Shown here: one piece after another, positions 24,423 through 31,405 of the stretch
Layout of the letters: every line of letters begins with the position of its first letter
Numbering within the stretch: the stretch's first letter is position 1
Assembly: GCA_020026285.1 (NCBI GenBank)
Contig: JAHHQS010000020.1
Location: 1-36,669, forward strand
DNA length: 36,669 bases
Reading direction: 5' to 3'
Source of the DNA: Parabacteroides sp.
GTDB taxonomy: Bacteria; Bacteroidota; Bacteroidia; Bacteroidales; Tannerellaceae
The notes under the pieces: model-generated
Database searches by the model: none
What the model saw: the letters and a program-made list of their open reading frames with translations, nothing else
Told to the model about the DNA's origin: nothing
Position numbers and translations under genes: made by a program

Positions 24423-26093
24423 ATGAGACGACTGTTTCTATATTCTATATTATTATTTATTTCAGAAATCACTTTTGCTCAAACTTCAATTTTAACTGAA
24501 CGAAATAGAAGTGAATTATCACCTTCAGAGACTCGGTACAATCGATTGTCAACAGATATGAATGTACGTAAGGCAAGACAGTTGTATTCAAATCCGGCTT
24601 TTTATGAAGTTGCTCGACAGGATAGTTTTTCTTTGGGTACAAAATATCATTCTTTTGTTTCTACCGGTTATTCGAATGGTGATGTAGAGGGAGACTTTTT
24701 ACCTTACGAAGGAAATGCTTTTCAAGATTATCGCCTGAAGGGTGTAGGACAATATTCTTTAAAGAATTTAGGTACTATTTTCGGGTCTGTTCAGTATTCT
24801 CGTGGTAAGCATGAGCAGATTGGATGGAATACGATGCGTTATCCGGAATTATATTTACCTTATGTTGCTACCGACTCAATAGGTGGCGATTATAAGTATG
24901 AAGATTATTTGGTTGAAGGAGGTTATGCATTCAATATGTCAGACTGGACTTTTGGTGTTCATGGTTCCTTCCATGGTGAACAGGCTTATCGAAAGACAGA
25001 TCCTCGTGCATTGAATAATACAACTTGGTTGACTTTGAAGTTGGGTGCTGCACGTAAATACAATGACCATTTATTTATGTTGCAAGGTAGTTTCGGACGA
25101 AACAAACAGAATATGTCTGTACGATACTGGCGTCCTGGAGAACAGGATCGTTTTTTCGTTTGTTACGGCTTTGGTCTATATGATGTTCGTAAGAGTGGTG
25201 TAAGTTTTGGCTATTCCAGAATGCATTATATTATGGAAGCTGGTACTAAGTTTACTTATCACTCTCCTTTAAATAAGCCATTTGTCGTATTTGCTGATTT
25301 AGGATATGACTATGATCGGATGAAAGCAGAGGAATCTGATATCCGTGATTTGTATTATTCAAAGACACATACATTATCTCCTTCATTAAAGTTTGATTGG
25401 AATGTGAATTCTTCATTCCAGTTATCTTTATGGTTGCAGAGTAATATTGATAAACGTAAAGGTTTTGAAAATATATTTGAGTATTATTTAGTGGATGAAG
25501 TGAATAATATTTATGATTTCCGTTTGATTGATACTCAGCAGAAATATCTTTTTAATAAATCAGAAAGTCTGGCTCAATTGAGTTTGAGTTATCAGATAAA
25601 TCCTACACACAAAGTTAGTGTTCAGGGGGGGAGCGGACTTTATTCTCGTGAAGAAAAATATAAAGGTGAAGGTTACAGAGTAAAAAATACTTCTATTTAT
25701 CCTCATGGAAAATTTAATTATTTGATGAATTACAAGCGCTCTGAATTGGAACTTTCATTCCTTTATGGAAAGAACTTGTGTGTGAAGAATAATTATAATG
25801 TGGTTTTGAAGAATCAGTCTTTGGAACATTTGGATTTCCAGCAGACATTTGCTCCCTATGCTTATTTTAGTAGTGAATTTTCATCTGTTCAGATTGAAGC
25901 TAATTATATCTATCATTTTAAGAAACTTGGTTTAGGCTTGAATGCTAAATTTATGTATTCTCGTGGTGATCGATTGAATGATGTTGCTTATAAAGATAAA
26001 ATAGGATTTGAATCTACGGCTCCCATGATTCAGACTTCGCCTGACAAGCATAACGAAACTTGGGGCAGTACTTCTTTGTTCTTGATTTTTTAA
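24423..26093 (+). CDS. Outer-membrane beta-barrel protein, DUF6850-like
   Basis: Unknown function; about 556 residues. I prefer the start at 24423 (M-R-R-L-F-L-Y), which puts two arginines before the hydrophobic core of a Sec signal peptide ending I-T-F-A-Q; the ATG at 24414 adds three residues. The mature protein is rich in alternating aromatic and polar residues typical of beta strands (many Y, F, W with G), has no TonB plug and ends S-L-F-L-I-F, a terminal phenylalanine as outer-membrane barrels require. I recall the DUF6850 name for proteins found after receptors of this sort; the assignment is by resemblance, not search. It follows the receptor by only 12 bases and precedes a very strong terminator, so it closes the operon. 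It might be a second channel or a structural partner. Confidence 0.75.
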   Translation: MRRLFLYSILLFISEITFAQTSILTERNRSELSPSETRYNRLSTDMNVRKARQLYSNPAFYEVARQDSFSLGTKYHSFVSTGYSNGDVEGDFLPYEGNAFQDYRLKGVGQYSLKNLGTIFGSVQYSRGKHEQIGWNTMRYPELYLPYVATDSIGGDYKYEDYLVEGGYAFNMSDWTFGVHGSFHGEQAYRKTDPRALNNTTWLTLKLGAARKYNDHLFMLQGSFGRNKQNMSVRYWRPGEQDRFFVCYGFGLYDVRKSGVSFGYSRMHYIMEAGTKFTYHSPLNKPFVVFADLGYDYDRMKAEESDIRDLYYSKTHTLSPSLKFDWNVNSSFQLSLWLQSNIDKRKGFENIFEYYLVDEVNNIYDFRLIDTQQKYLFNKSESLAQLSLSYQINPTHKVSVQGGSGLYSREEKYKGEGYRVKNTSIYPHGKFNYLMNYKRSELELSFLYGKNLCVKNNYNVVLKNQSLEHLDFQQTFAPYAYFSSEFSSVQIEANYIYHFKKLGLGLNAKFMYSRGDRLNDVAYKDKIGFESTAPMIQTSPDKHNETWGSTSLFLIF

Positions 26094-26172
26094 TAATTTG
26101 AAACGGTTTTGAAAAGGACGAATTTGATTCTTTTCTTAATATTATAGTTTATAGTTTCTTCAAATGAAAATG

Positions 26173-26216
26173 ATATCGGTATTATATGAGTATTCATATG
26201 ATGCCGATATTTTTTT
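26173..26216 (+). terminator. Terminator of the uptake operon
   Basis: A 17-base-pair stem (26173-26189 with 26194-26210, two G-U pairs, no mismatch) around a GTAT loop, followed by six T. One of the strongest hairpins in the window. Confidence 0.92.
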
Positions 26217-26320
26217 AGTTCATATTGGTGTAGGAAAAAAATATTTTATCAAAAATCATAATAATGTATATCTTATACCATATAAAAGAGTTGTATTCTG
26301 ACATTATACATCAAAAGTAT

Positions 26321-26337
26321 ATCGTTATTTTAACGAT
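26321..26337. promoter_or_regulatory. Palindrome beside the galM -33 box
   Basis: ATCGTTA-TTT-TAACGAT, perfect 7-base arms, ending one base before the -33 TTTG of galM. A bound protein could block or recruit polymerase; it may equally be chance in AT-rich DNA. Confidence 0.4.
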
Positions 26338-26338
26338 T

Positions 26339-26372
26339 TTTGTAATGTTATAAAATGTTGTGTGTATCTTTG
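26339..26372 (+). promoter_or_regulatory. Promoter of the aldose epimerase gene
   Basis: TTTG at 26339-26342 and TATCTTTG at 26365-26372 form a -33/-7 pair with a 22-base spacer, close to the Bacteroidetes optimum. The leader to the start at 26403 is about 25 bases. Confidence 0.7.
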
Positions 26373-26402
26373 TGATTATAGAAAAAACTAAAAATAACTA
26401 AT

Positions 26403-27542
26403 ATGATTAAGAAATTTTGTTTTGCCGTGATGGCTGTTTGTATGATGCTGTCATGTGCTCAGAAGCAACAGGAAGCTGCTCCGAAAACTACCCTTTCAGG
26501 ATTGAATCCATCTGATTTTGTTTCGCAGGTTGAAGGAAAGCCTATCGCTCTTTATGTCTTGAAGAATGCTAATGGCTTGGAAGCTTGTATTACTAACTGG
26601 GGCGGAAGATGGGTATCTATGATGGTCCCAGATAAAAATGGTAAAATGACAGATGTTATCTTAGGTCATGAAAAGTTATCAGATTATATAGCAGATAAAG
26701 GAAACTTTGGAGCTTTGATTGGACGTTATGGAAACCGTATCGCAAAAGCTAAATTTACGATAGATGGAACTGAATATAATTTGCCTCAAAATAATATGAC
26801 AAATTGTTTACATGGAGGTCCTAATGGTTTTGATCGTCAGGTTTGGGATGCAAAACAATTGAATGATAATACTCTTCAGCTTACTTATCTTTCAAAAGAT
26901 GGAGAAGCTGGTTTCCCTGGTAATTTGAATGTGAAAGTGGTTTATACTTTGACTGACAAAAATGAAATGGATATCAAATATGAAGCAACAACAGATAAAA
27001 AGACAGTTGTAAACTTGACTCATCATTGTTATTTTAATTTGTCAGGTATTCCTGGTTCTACAATTATGGATCATAAGTTATCAATTAATGCTGATTCTTA
27101 TACTCCAGTTGATACTTTGTTTATTCCTACAGGAATTGAAACAGTAGAAGGAACTCCTATGGATTTACGTCAACCTGTGACTATTGGAGATAGGATTGAT
27201 AGCGATTTTGAACAATTGAAGATAGGTATGGGATATGATCATAACTGGGTGTTGAATACAAAGGGAGATGTAAGTAAGGTTGCAGCTTCTGTAGTTGCTC
27301 CAACAAGTGGTATTCAATTGGAAGTCTTTACGAATGAGCCTGGATTACAAATCTATTGTGGTAACATGATGTCTGGTAAAGATAAAGGTAAATTCGGTGT
27401 TAATTATCCTCGTCGTGGTGCGATCTGTTTGGAATCACAGCATTATCCGGATTCACCGAATCATCCGGATTTTCCAACGACATTGTTGGAACCAGGGCAG
27501 ACTTACAAGAGTGAATGCGTTTATAAATTTTCTGTGAAATAA
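26403..27542 (+). CDS. galM: Lipoprotein aldose 1-epimerase (galactose mutarotase)
   Basis: Interconverts the alpha and beta anomers of glucose or galactose. Of 379 residues, the first 18 are a lipoprotein signal with lipobox M-L-S-C18 and no acidic export signal after it (A-Q-K-Q-Q-E), so the enzyme should sit on the periplasmic face of a membrane, unlike the cytoplasmic E. coli enzyme. The fold motifs are intact: G-R-Y-G-N-R112-I, L-H137-G-G, the catalytic acid H208 in N-L-T-H-H-C-Y-F-N-L, D279-H-N, and the catalytic base E344 in C-L-E-S-Q-H-Y-P-D. The position normally held by Asn before the catalytic His is His207 here. The gene has its own promoter and a terminator right after it and is therefore monocistronic. 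It probably serves sugars released in the periplasm by polysaccharide utilisation systems. Confidence 0.94.
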   Translation: MIKKFCFAVMAVCMMLSCAQKQQEAAPKTTLSGLNPSDFVSQVEGKPIALYVLKNANGLEACITNWGGRWVSMMVPDKNGKMTDVILGHEKLSDYIADKGNFGALIGRYGNRIAKAKFTIDGTEYNLPQNNMTNCLHGGPNGFDRQVWDAKQLNDNTLQLTYLSKDGEAGFPGNLNVKVVYTLTDKNEMDIKYEATTDKKTVVNLTHHCYFNLSGIPGSTIMDHKLSINADSYTPVDTLFIPTGIETVEGTPMDLRQPVTIGDRIDSDFEQLKIGMGYDHNWVLNTKGDVSKVAASVVAPTSGIQLEVFTNEPGLQIYCGNMMSGKDKGKFGVNYPRRGAICLESQHYPDSPNHPDFPTTLLEPGQTYKSECVYKFSVK

Positions 27543-27570
27543 GATATAACAAAAGTCTGTTCTTTTATAT

Positions 27571-27618
27571 AAGGCATTGTTAAAGGCATTAATTATAATC
27601 CTTTAACAATGCTTTTTT
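27571..27618 (+). terminator. Terminator after galM
   Basis: Sixteen-base arms (27571-27586 and 27600-27615; one G-U pair) around a 13-base AT loop and a T-tract. Confidence 0.9.
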
Positions 27619-27647
27619 GTTTTGGTTTCATATATGGTGAATTCCAC

Positions 27648-27677
27648 TTTGATACATCAATAAAATTATTATCTTTG
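27648..27677 (+). promoter_or_regulatory. Promoter of the pepP operon
   Basis: TTTG at 27648-27651 and TATCTTTG at 27670-27677 with an 18-base spacer: the best -33/-7 pair in the window. The start codon at 27703 is 25 bases further on. A two-codon frame, ATG-CAA-TGA at 27698-27706, overlaps that start. Confidence 0.75.
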
Positions 27678-27702
27678 CCTAACTCATAAAAATTAAAATG
27701 CA

Positions 27703-29490
27703 ATGAAAGCACAGATTCTAGAAAGACTTTCCGCATTGCGGAATGCAATGAAAAAGCAAAATATTTCTGCATATATTATTCCTACAACAGATCCTCATAT
27801 GAGTGAATATCCTGCTCCTTGCTGGAAATATCGTGAATGGATTTCCGGATTCACTGGCTCTGCAGGAACTGTTGTTGTTACAGATACGAAAGCTGGTTTA
27901 TGGACTGATTCCCGTTATTTCTTACAGGCGGAATCTCAGTTAGAGGGTACTGGTATTGATCTTTATCGAATGAAATTACCAGAGACACCATCTATAATAG
28001 ATTTCTTGTTAGATGAAGTAATGGAGAATGGAGTTGTAGGATTGAATGGAGAAACCTATAGTTTGGCAGATGCAGAAACTTTGTCTTTAGATTTGGCTAG
28101 AAAGAATATCAAACTGAATACAACTTATGCCTTTTTGAATGATATATGGACTGATCGTCCAGTGATTCCTGAAGGTGCTATTTTTGATTTACCAATAGAA
28201 TTGAGCGGTAAATCAACAGAAGATAAATTGACGGAGATAACTTTAAGATTGCATAAGGCAGGAGCGGATTGTACTATTTTATCAGCATTAGATGAAGTTG
28301 CTTGGACTTGTAATATCCGTGGTACAGATGTTGCTTATAATCCGGTTGCTGTTTCTTATATGTTTATTTCAAACGAAGAAAACGTGTTATTTATTAATCC
28401 GAAGAAAGTCCCGGAAGAAGTAGCTAAACGTTTAAATAAAGAAGGAGTAAAATTGGCAGATTATACTTGTCTGTCTTCATATTTATCCAGATTACCGGAA
28501 ACAACTCGTATTTATTTGGATAAAGATCATACAAATGTGGCTATATGTAATGCTTTACCTGCAAAAGTTAGGATTGTTTCAGGAATTTCTCCTGCCAATA
28601 CATTAAAGAGTATAAAAAATGAAACAGAATTAAAAGGTTATCGGAATGCTGTGATTAAAGATGGTGTTGCGTTGACTAAATTCTACATGTGGTTGGAAAA
28701 ACAATTGAAAGCCGGAGAAAGAGTTACAGAATTGAGTGCAAGTCGGAAGCTGACAGAATTTCGTGCAGAACAGCCATTATATGTAATGGATAGTTTTGAG
28801 ACAATATCAAGTTTCTCTTATCATGGAGCGATAGTACATTATGCTGTTACTCCGGAAACAGATATTGAATTAAAACCGGAAAGTTTATATTTAGTAGATA
28901 GTGGTGGTCAATATCTGGATGGAACAACAGATATAACTCGTACAATAGCTTTGGGCGAACCAACAGAACAGATGAAGAAGGATTTTACTCGTGCTTTAAA
29001 GGGTACAATTAGTTTGGCTAAATGTAAATTCCCTGCAGGTACTCGAGGAAGTCAGTTGGATATTTTGGCACGAAAGGCTTTGTGGGATGCCGGTATTAAC
29101 TATTTGCATGGAACAGGTCATGGCGTTGGTCATTGTTTGAATGTTCATGAAGGTCCGCAAAGTATTAGAATGGAGGAAAATCCTGTTGTTTTAGAAGCGG
29201 GAATGGTCATGAGTGACGAACCGGCTATGTATCGTTCAGGAGAATATGGTATTAGAACGGAAAATATAGTAGCTATTCGTGAAGATAGTGAAACCGAATT
29301 CGGTAAGTTCTTAACAATGGAAACATTAACATTATGTTATATTGATACAAGCTTGGTTGTTACTTCAATGCTTTCTGCAAGAGAGTATGCATGGCTAAAT
29401 AAATATCATCAGATGGTATTTGAAAAGTTAAGTCCGTACTTGAATGAAGAAGAGAAGGAATGGTTGCGAATAAAGACACAAGAAATTTAA
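27703..29490 (+). CDS. pepP: Xaa-Pro aminopeptidase (family M24B, APP1-like)
   Basis: Metallopeptidase that removes an N-terminal residue preceding proline. At 595 residues it has the three-domain build of eukaryotic XPNPEP1 rather than the 440-residue E. coli PepP: two creatinase-like N-terminal domains (about 1-150 and 155-310), the pita-bread catalytic domain (about 315-530) and a C-terminal extension with W-L-N-K-Y-H (M24_C). The dimetal ligands are D399 and D410 (D-S-G-G-Q-Y-L-D-G-T-T-D), H473 (G-T-G-H-G-V-G-H), E506 (D-E-P-A-M-Y) and E520 (G-I-R-T-E-N), with the 11- and 14-residue spacings of the APP1 type. No signal peptide: cytoplasmic. It starts an operon with the hexapeptide protein (19 bases on) and a CBM9-like lipoprotein. 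Confidence 0.95.
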   Translation: MKAQILERLSALRNAMKKQNISAYIIPTTDPHMSEYPAPCWKYREWISGFTGSAGTVVVTDTKAGLWTDSRYFLQAESQLEGTGIDLYRMKLPETPSIIDFLLDEVMENGVVGLNGETYSLADAETLSLDLARKNIKLNTTYAFLNDIWTDRPVIPEGAIFDLPIELSGKSTEDKLTEITLRLHKAGADCTILSALDEVAWTCNIRGTDVAYNPVAVSYMFISNEENVLFINPKKVPEEVAKRLNKEGVKLADYTCLSSYLSRLPETTRIYLDKDHTNVAICNALPAKVRIVSGISPANTLKSIKNETELKGYRNAVIKDGVALTKFYMWLEKQLKAGERVTELSASRKLTEFRAEQPLYVMDSFETISSFSYHGAIVHYAVTPETDIELKPESLYLVDSGGQYLDGTTDITRTIALGEPTEQMKKDFTRALKGTISLAKCKFPAGTRGSQLDILARKALWDAGINYLHGTGHGVGHCLNVHEGPQSIRMEENPVVLEAGMVMSDEPAMYRSGEYGIRTENIVAIREDSETEFGKFLTMETLTLCYIDTSLVVTSMLSAREYAWLNKYHQMVFEKLSPYLNEEEKEWLRIKTQEI

Positions 29491-29509
29491 TTAGTAATAA
29501 TAATAAGTT

Positions 29510-30034
29510 ATGGCATTAATAAGATCAGTAAGAGGTTTTACTCCGAAGATTGGAAAAGATACTTTTCTGGCTGAAAACGCAACAATTATAGGTGATGTTG
29601 AAATAGGTGAAGGGTGTAGTATCTGGTATGGAGCAATTTTGCGTGGTGATGTTAATTCTATTCGAATAGGAAATGGAGTTAATGTTCAGGATGGTTCTGT
29701 TCTGCACACACTTTATCAGAAATCTACAATAGAAATAGAAGATAATGTTTCCATTGGGCATAATGTTACTATTCATGGAGCTAAAATTTGTAACGGAGCA
29801 TTAATTGGAATGGGATCGGTCGTTTTGGATCATGCTGTAATTGGAGAAGGTGCGATAGTTGCTGCAGGTTCTGTGGTCTTAAGTAAAACGGTGGTGGAGC
29901 CTGGAAGTATTTATGCTGGAGTTCCTGCAAAATTTATCAAAAAGGTTGATCCAGAACAGTCAAAAGAGATTAATCAAAAGATTGCGAACAATTATCACAT
30001 GTATTCATCTTGGTATAAGGAGGATGAAAAATAA
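29510..30034 (+). CDS. Gamma-carbonic-anhydrase-like hexapeptide protein
   Basis: Left-handed beta-helix protein of the YrdA/PaaY/gamma-carbonic anhydrase family, 174 residues. Hexapeptide turns (I-I-G-D-V-E, I-G-E-G-C-S and so on) run from about 20 to 140 and a C-terminal helix packs along the helix axis. The metal ligands are all present: H66 (V-L-H-T), H84 (I-G-H-N) and H89 (T-I-H-G), with R45, D47 and Q60 of the active-site network. Zinc or iron binding is therefore likely, but many members show weak or no carbonic anhydrase activity, so the substrate stays open. It lacks a signal peptide. It lies 19 bases after the aminopeptidase gene and six bases before the CBM9-like gene, so it is co-transcribed with both; no shared pathway is obvious. 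Confidence 0.9.
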   Translation: MALIRSVRGFTPKIGKDTFLAENATIIGDVEIGEGCSIWYGAILRGDVNSIRIGNGVNVQDGSVLHTLYQKSTIEIEDNVSIGHNVTIHGAKICNGALIGMGSVVLDHAVIGEGAIVAAGSVVLSKTVVEPGSIYAGVPAKFIKKVDPEQSKEINQKIANNYHMYSSWYKEDEK

Positions 30035-30040
30035 TAAAAG

Positions 30041-31156
30041 ATGAGAAATATATTGAAAAAGAAAGTATTTATATTTGGTATATTGGCATGTGCCTTGTTC
30101 GGTTGTTCTTCTCAATCGCAAGATGTTGAGAAGAAAGTGACTTTTCGGTCAGTAACACCATTTGATCCACCAACGTATGTTTGTTATAAGACTCCTGGAG
30201 AAATAGAAATAGATGGTAAGCTTACAGAATGGGATGACATTCCTTGGTCTTCAGATTTTGTAGATATTGAAGGTGATAAACGTCCGGCTCCGATTCATCA
30301 GACTCGTGCAAAAATGGCTTACGATGAGAATGGTATGTATTTTGCTACTTTGATGGATGAACCTCATGTTTGGGCTTATCAGAAAGAACATGATTGTGTT
30401 ATATTTCATGAAAATGATTTTGAGATATTCATAGATCCTACGGGCGATACTCATAATTATTTGGAGTACGAAGTAAATGCTTTAGGTACTGAATGGGATT
30501 TGTTTTTAGATAAACCTTACAGAGATGGCCCTACTGTACTGAATGGTTGGGAACTTGCTGGAATGAAATCTGCTGTTTGGGTAGATGGTACTATCAATAA
30601 TCCGAATGATACTGATAAATCATGGAGTGTTGAAGTTTTTATTCCATGGAAAACAATCAATCAGGTTGATAGAGGACGAAATGGTGCTCCTAAAAATGGG
30701 GATCAGTTCCGTGTGAATTTCTCTCGTGTGGAATGGACTACAGAAGCAAAGGATGGAAAATATGTGAAAGTCCCAATAAAAGGTGAAGATAAAATTAGAG
30801 AGTATAATTGGGTTTGGGCTCCAACAGGGGTGATTAATATTCATATGCCTGAATATTGGGGATACGTTCAGTTCTCTGATAAAATAGCGGGTAAGGATGT
30901 TGATGTTTTTAAACAGAATCCAGTAGAGGAAACAAAATGGATCCTTCGTCAGTTATATTATAGACAGAAAGAATACATAAAGGCAACAGGTCATTATGCA
31001 ACTTCGGTCAGAGCTTTACAGGCTTCAGATATTTGTTCTGCGGATCAATTGACTAAGTTGAAAGTAGAAAGTACAACTTCGATGTTTGAAATCTCTTTAC
31101 CGGCAATTGACGGGAAAGTATGGAAAATTAATCATAAAGGTTTAGTCTGGAAATAA
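30041..31156 (+). CDS. Carbohydrate-binding family 9-like lipoprotein
   Basis: Lipoprotein of 371 residues with lipobox A-L-F-G-C22 followed by S-S-Q-S-Q, which lacks the acidic surface signal, so it is probably periplasmic. Residues about 45-285 form a CBM9-like beta sandwich (DOMON-related fold used to bind sugars or heme): Y-K-T-P-G-E-I-E-I-D-G-K-L-T-E-W-D-D-I-P-W at the start, D-F-E-I-F-I-D-P-T-G-D-T-H-N-Y in the middle and G-Y-V-Q-F-S at the end. The rest (about 290-371) is a helical tail seen in many Bacteroidales members. Aromatic residues are frequent, in line with ligand stacking. The ligand is unknown. It is the third gene of the pepP operon and has a terminator after it, so it is separate from the SusC/SusD genes that follow. 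Confidence 0.85.
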   Translation: MRNILKKKVFIFGILACALFGCSSQSQDVEKKVTFRSVTPFDPPTYVCYKTPGEIEIDGKLTEWDDIPWSSDFVDIEGDKRPAPIHQTRAKMAYDENGMYFATLMDEPHVWAYQKEHDCVIFHENDFEIFIDPTGDTHNYLEYEVNALGTEWDLFLDKPYRDGPTVLNGWELAGMKSAVWVDGTINNPNDTDKSWSVEVFIPWKTINQVDRGRNGAPKNGDQFRVNFSRVEWTTEAKDGKYVKVPIKGEDKIREYNWVWAPTGVINIHMPEYWGYVQFSDKIAGKDVDVFKQNPVEETKWILRQLYYRQKEYIKATGHYATSVRALQASDICSADQLTKLKVESTTSMFEISLPAIDGKVWKINHKGLVWK

Positions 31157-31177
31157 GATCGATTTTTATATGAAATG

Positions 31178-31212
31178 AAAGGTGTCATTGAGCAATCATT
31201 GACACCTTTTTT
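31178..31212 (+). terminator. Terminator of the pepP operon
   Basis: Arms AAAGGTGTCA (31178-31187) and TGACACCTTT (31200-31209) are perfectly complementary around a 12-base loop, followed by T residues. Confidence 0.88.
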
Positions 31213-31307
31213 GTTTATAAACCAGTCCCGATGTTGTATGTCCTTAAATAAAAACCGAATCTTTTTATAAATAATATAACCATTCCCAAAACCCAATTTA
31301 TAGATTG

Positions 31308-31325
31308 ATCTCATGAAAATGAGAT
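31308..31325. promoter_or_regulatory. Palindrome upstream of the susC promoter
   Basis: ATCTCAT-GAAA-ATGAGAT, perfect 7-base arms, about 38 bases upstream of the -7 box. Position suits an activator site for the susCD transcript; no regulator gene is in the window. Confidence 0.45.
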
Positions 31326-31362
31326 GTAATAAAATAGAAATAATGACTTAATCTTTAATCCC

Positions 31363-31370
31363 TACTTTTG
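31363..31370 (+). promoter_or_regulatory. Promoter of susC-susD (-7 box)
   Basis: TACTTTTG fits TAnnTTTG. Transcription should start near 31376, leaving almost no leader before the ATG at 31382 but about 30 bases before the ATG at 31406; this decides the start. Confidence 0.65.
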
Positions 31371-31405
31371 CGATGTAAAAAATGGCAAAACTAAATTTAC
31401 AAAAA

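Larger units (their letters stand above)
26094..26402. other. Intergenic region between uptake operon and galM
   Basis: No gene is seen in these 309 bases. It holds the operon terminator (26173-26216), an AT-rich stretch, a small palindrome (26321-26337) and the galM promoter (26339-26372), annotated separately. Confidence 0.7.

Noticed and set aside
19061..26093. Horizontal island with mobility genes
   Set aside because: No integrase, transposase, tRNA junction or flanking direct repeat is visible around the locus; base composition looks like that of its neighbours by eye.
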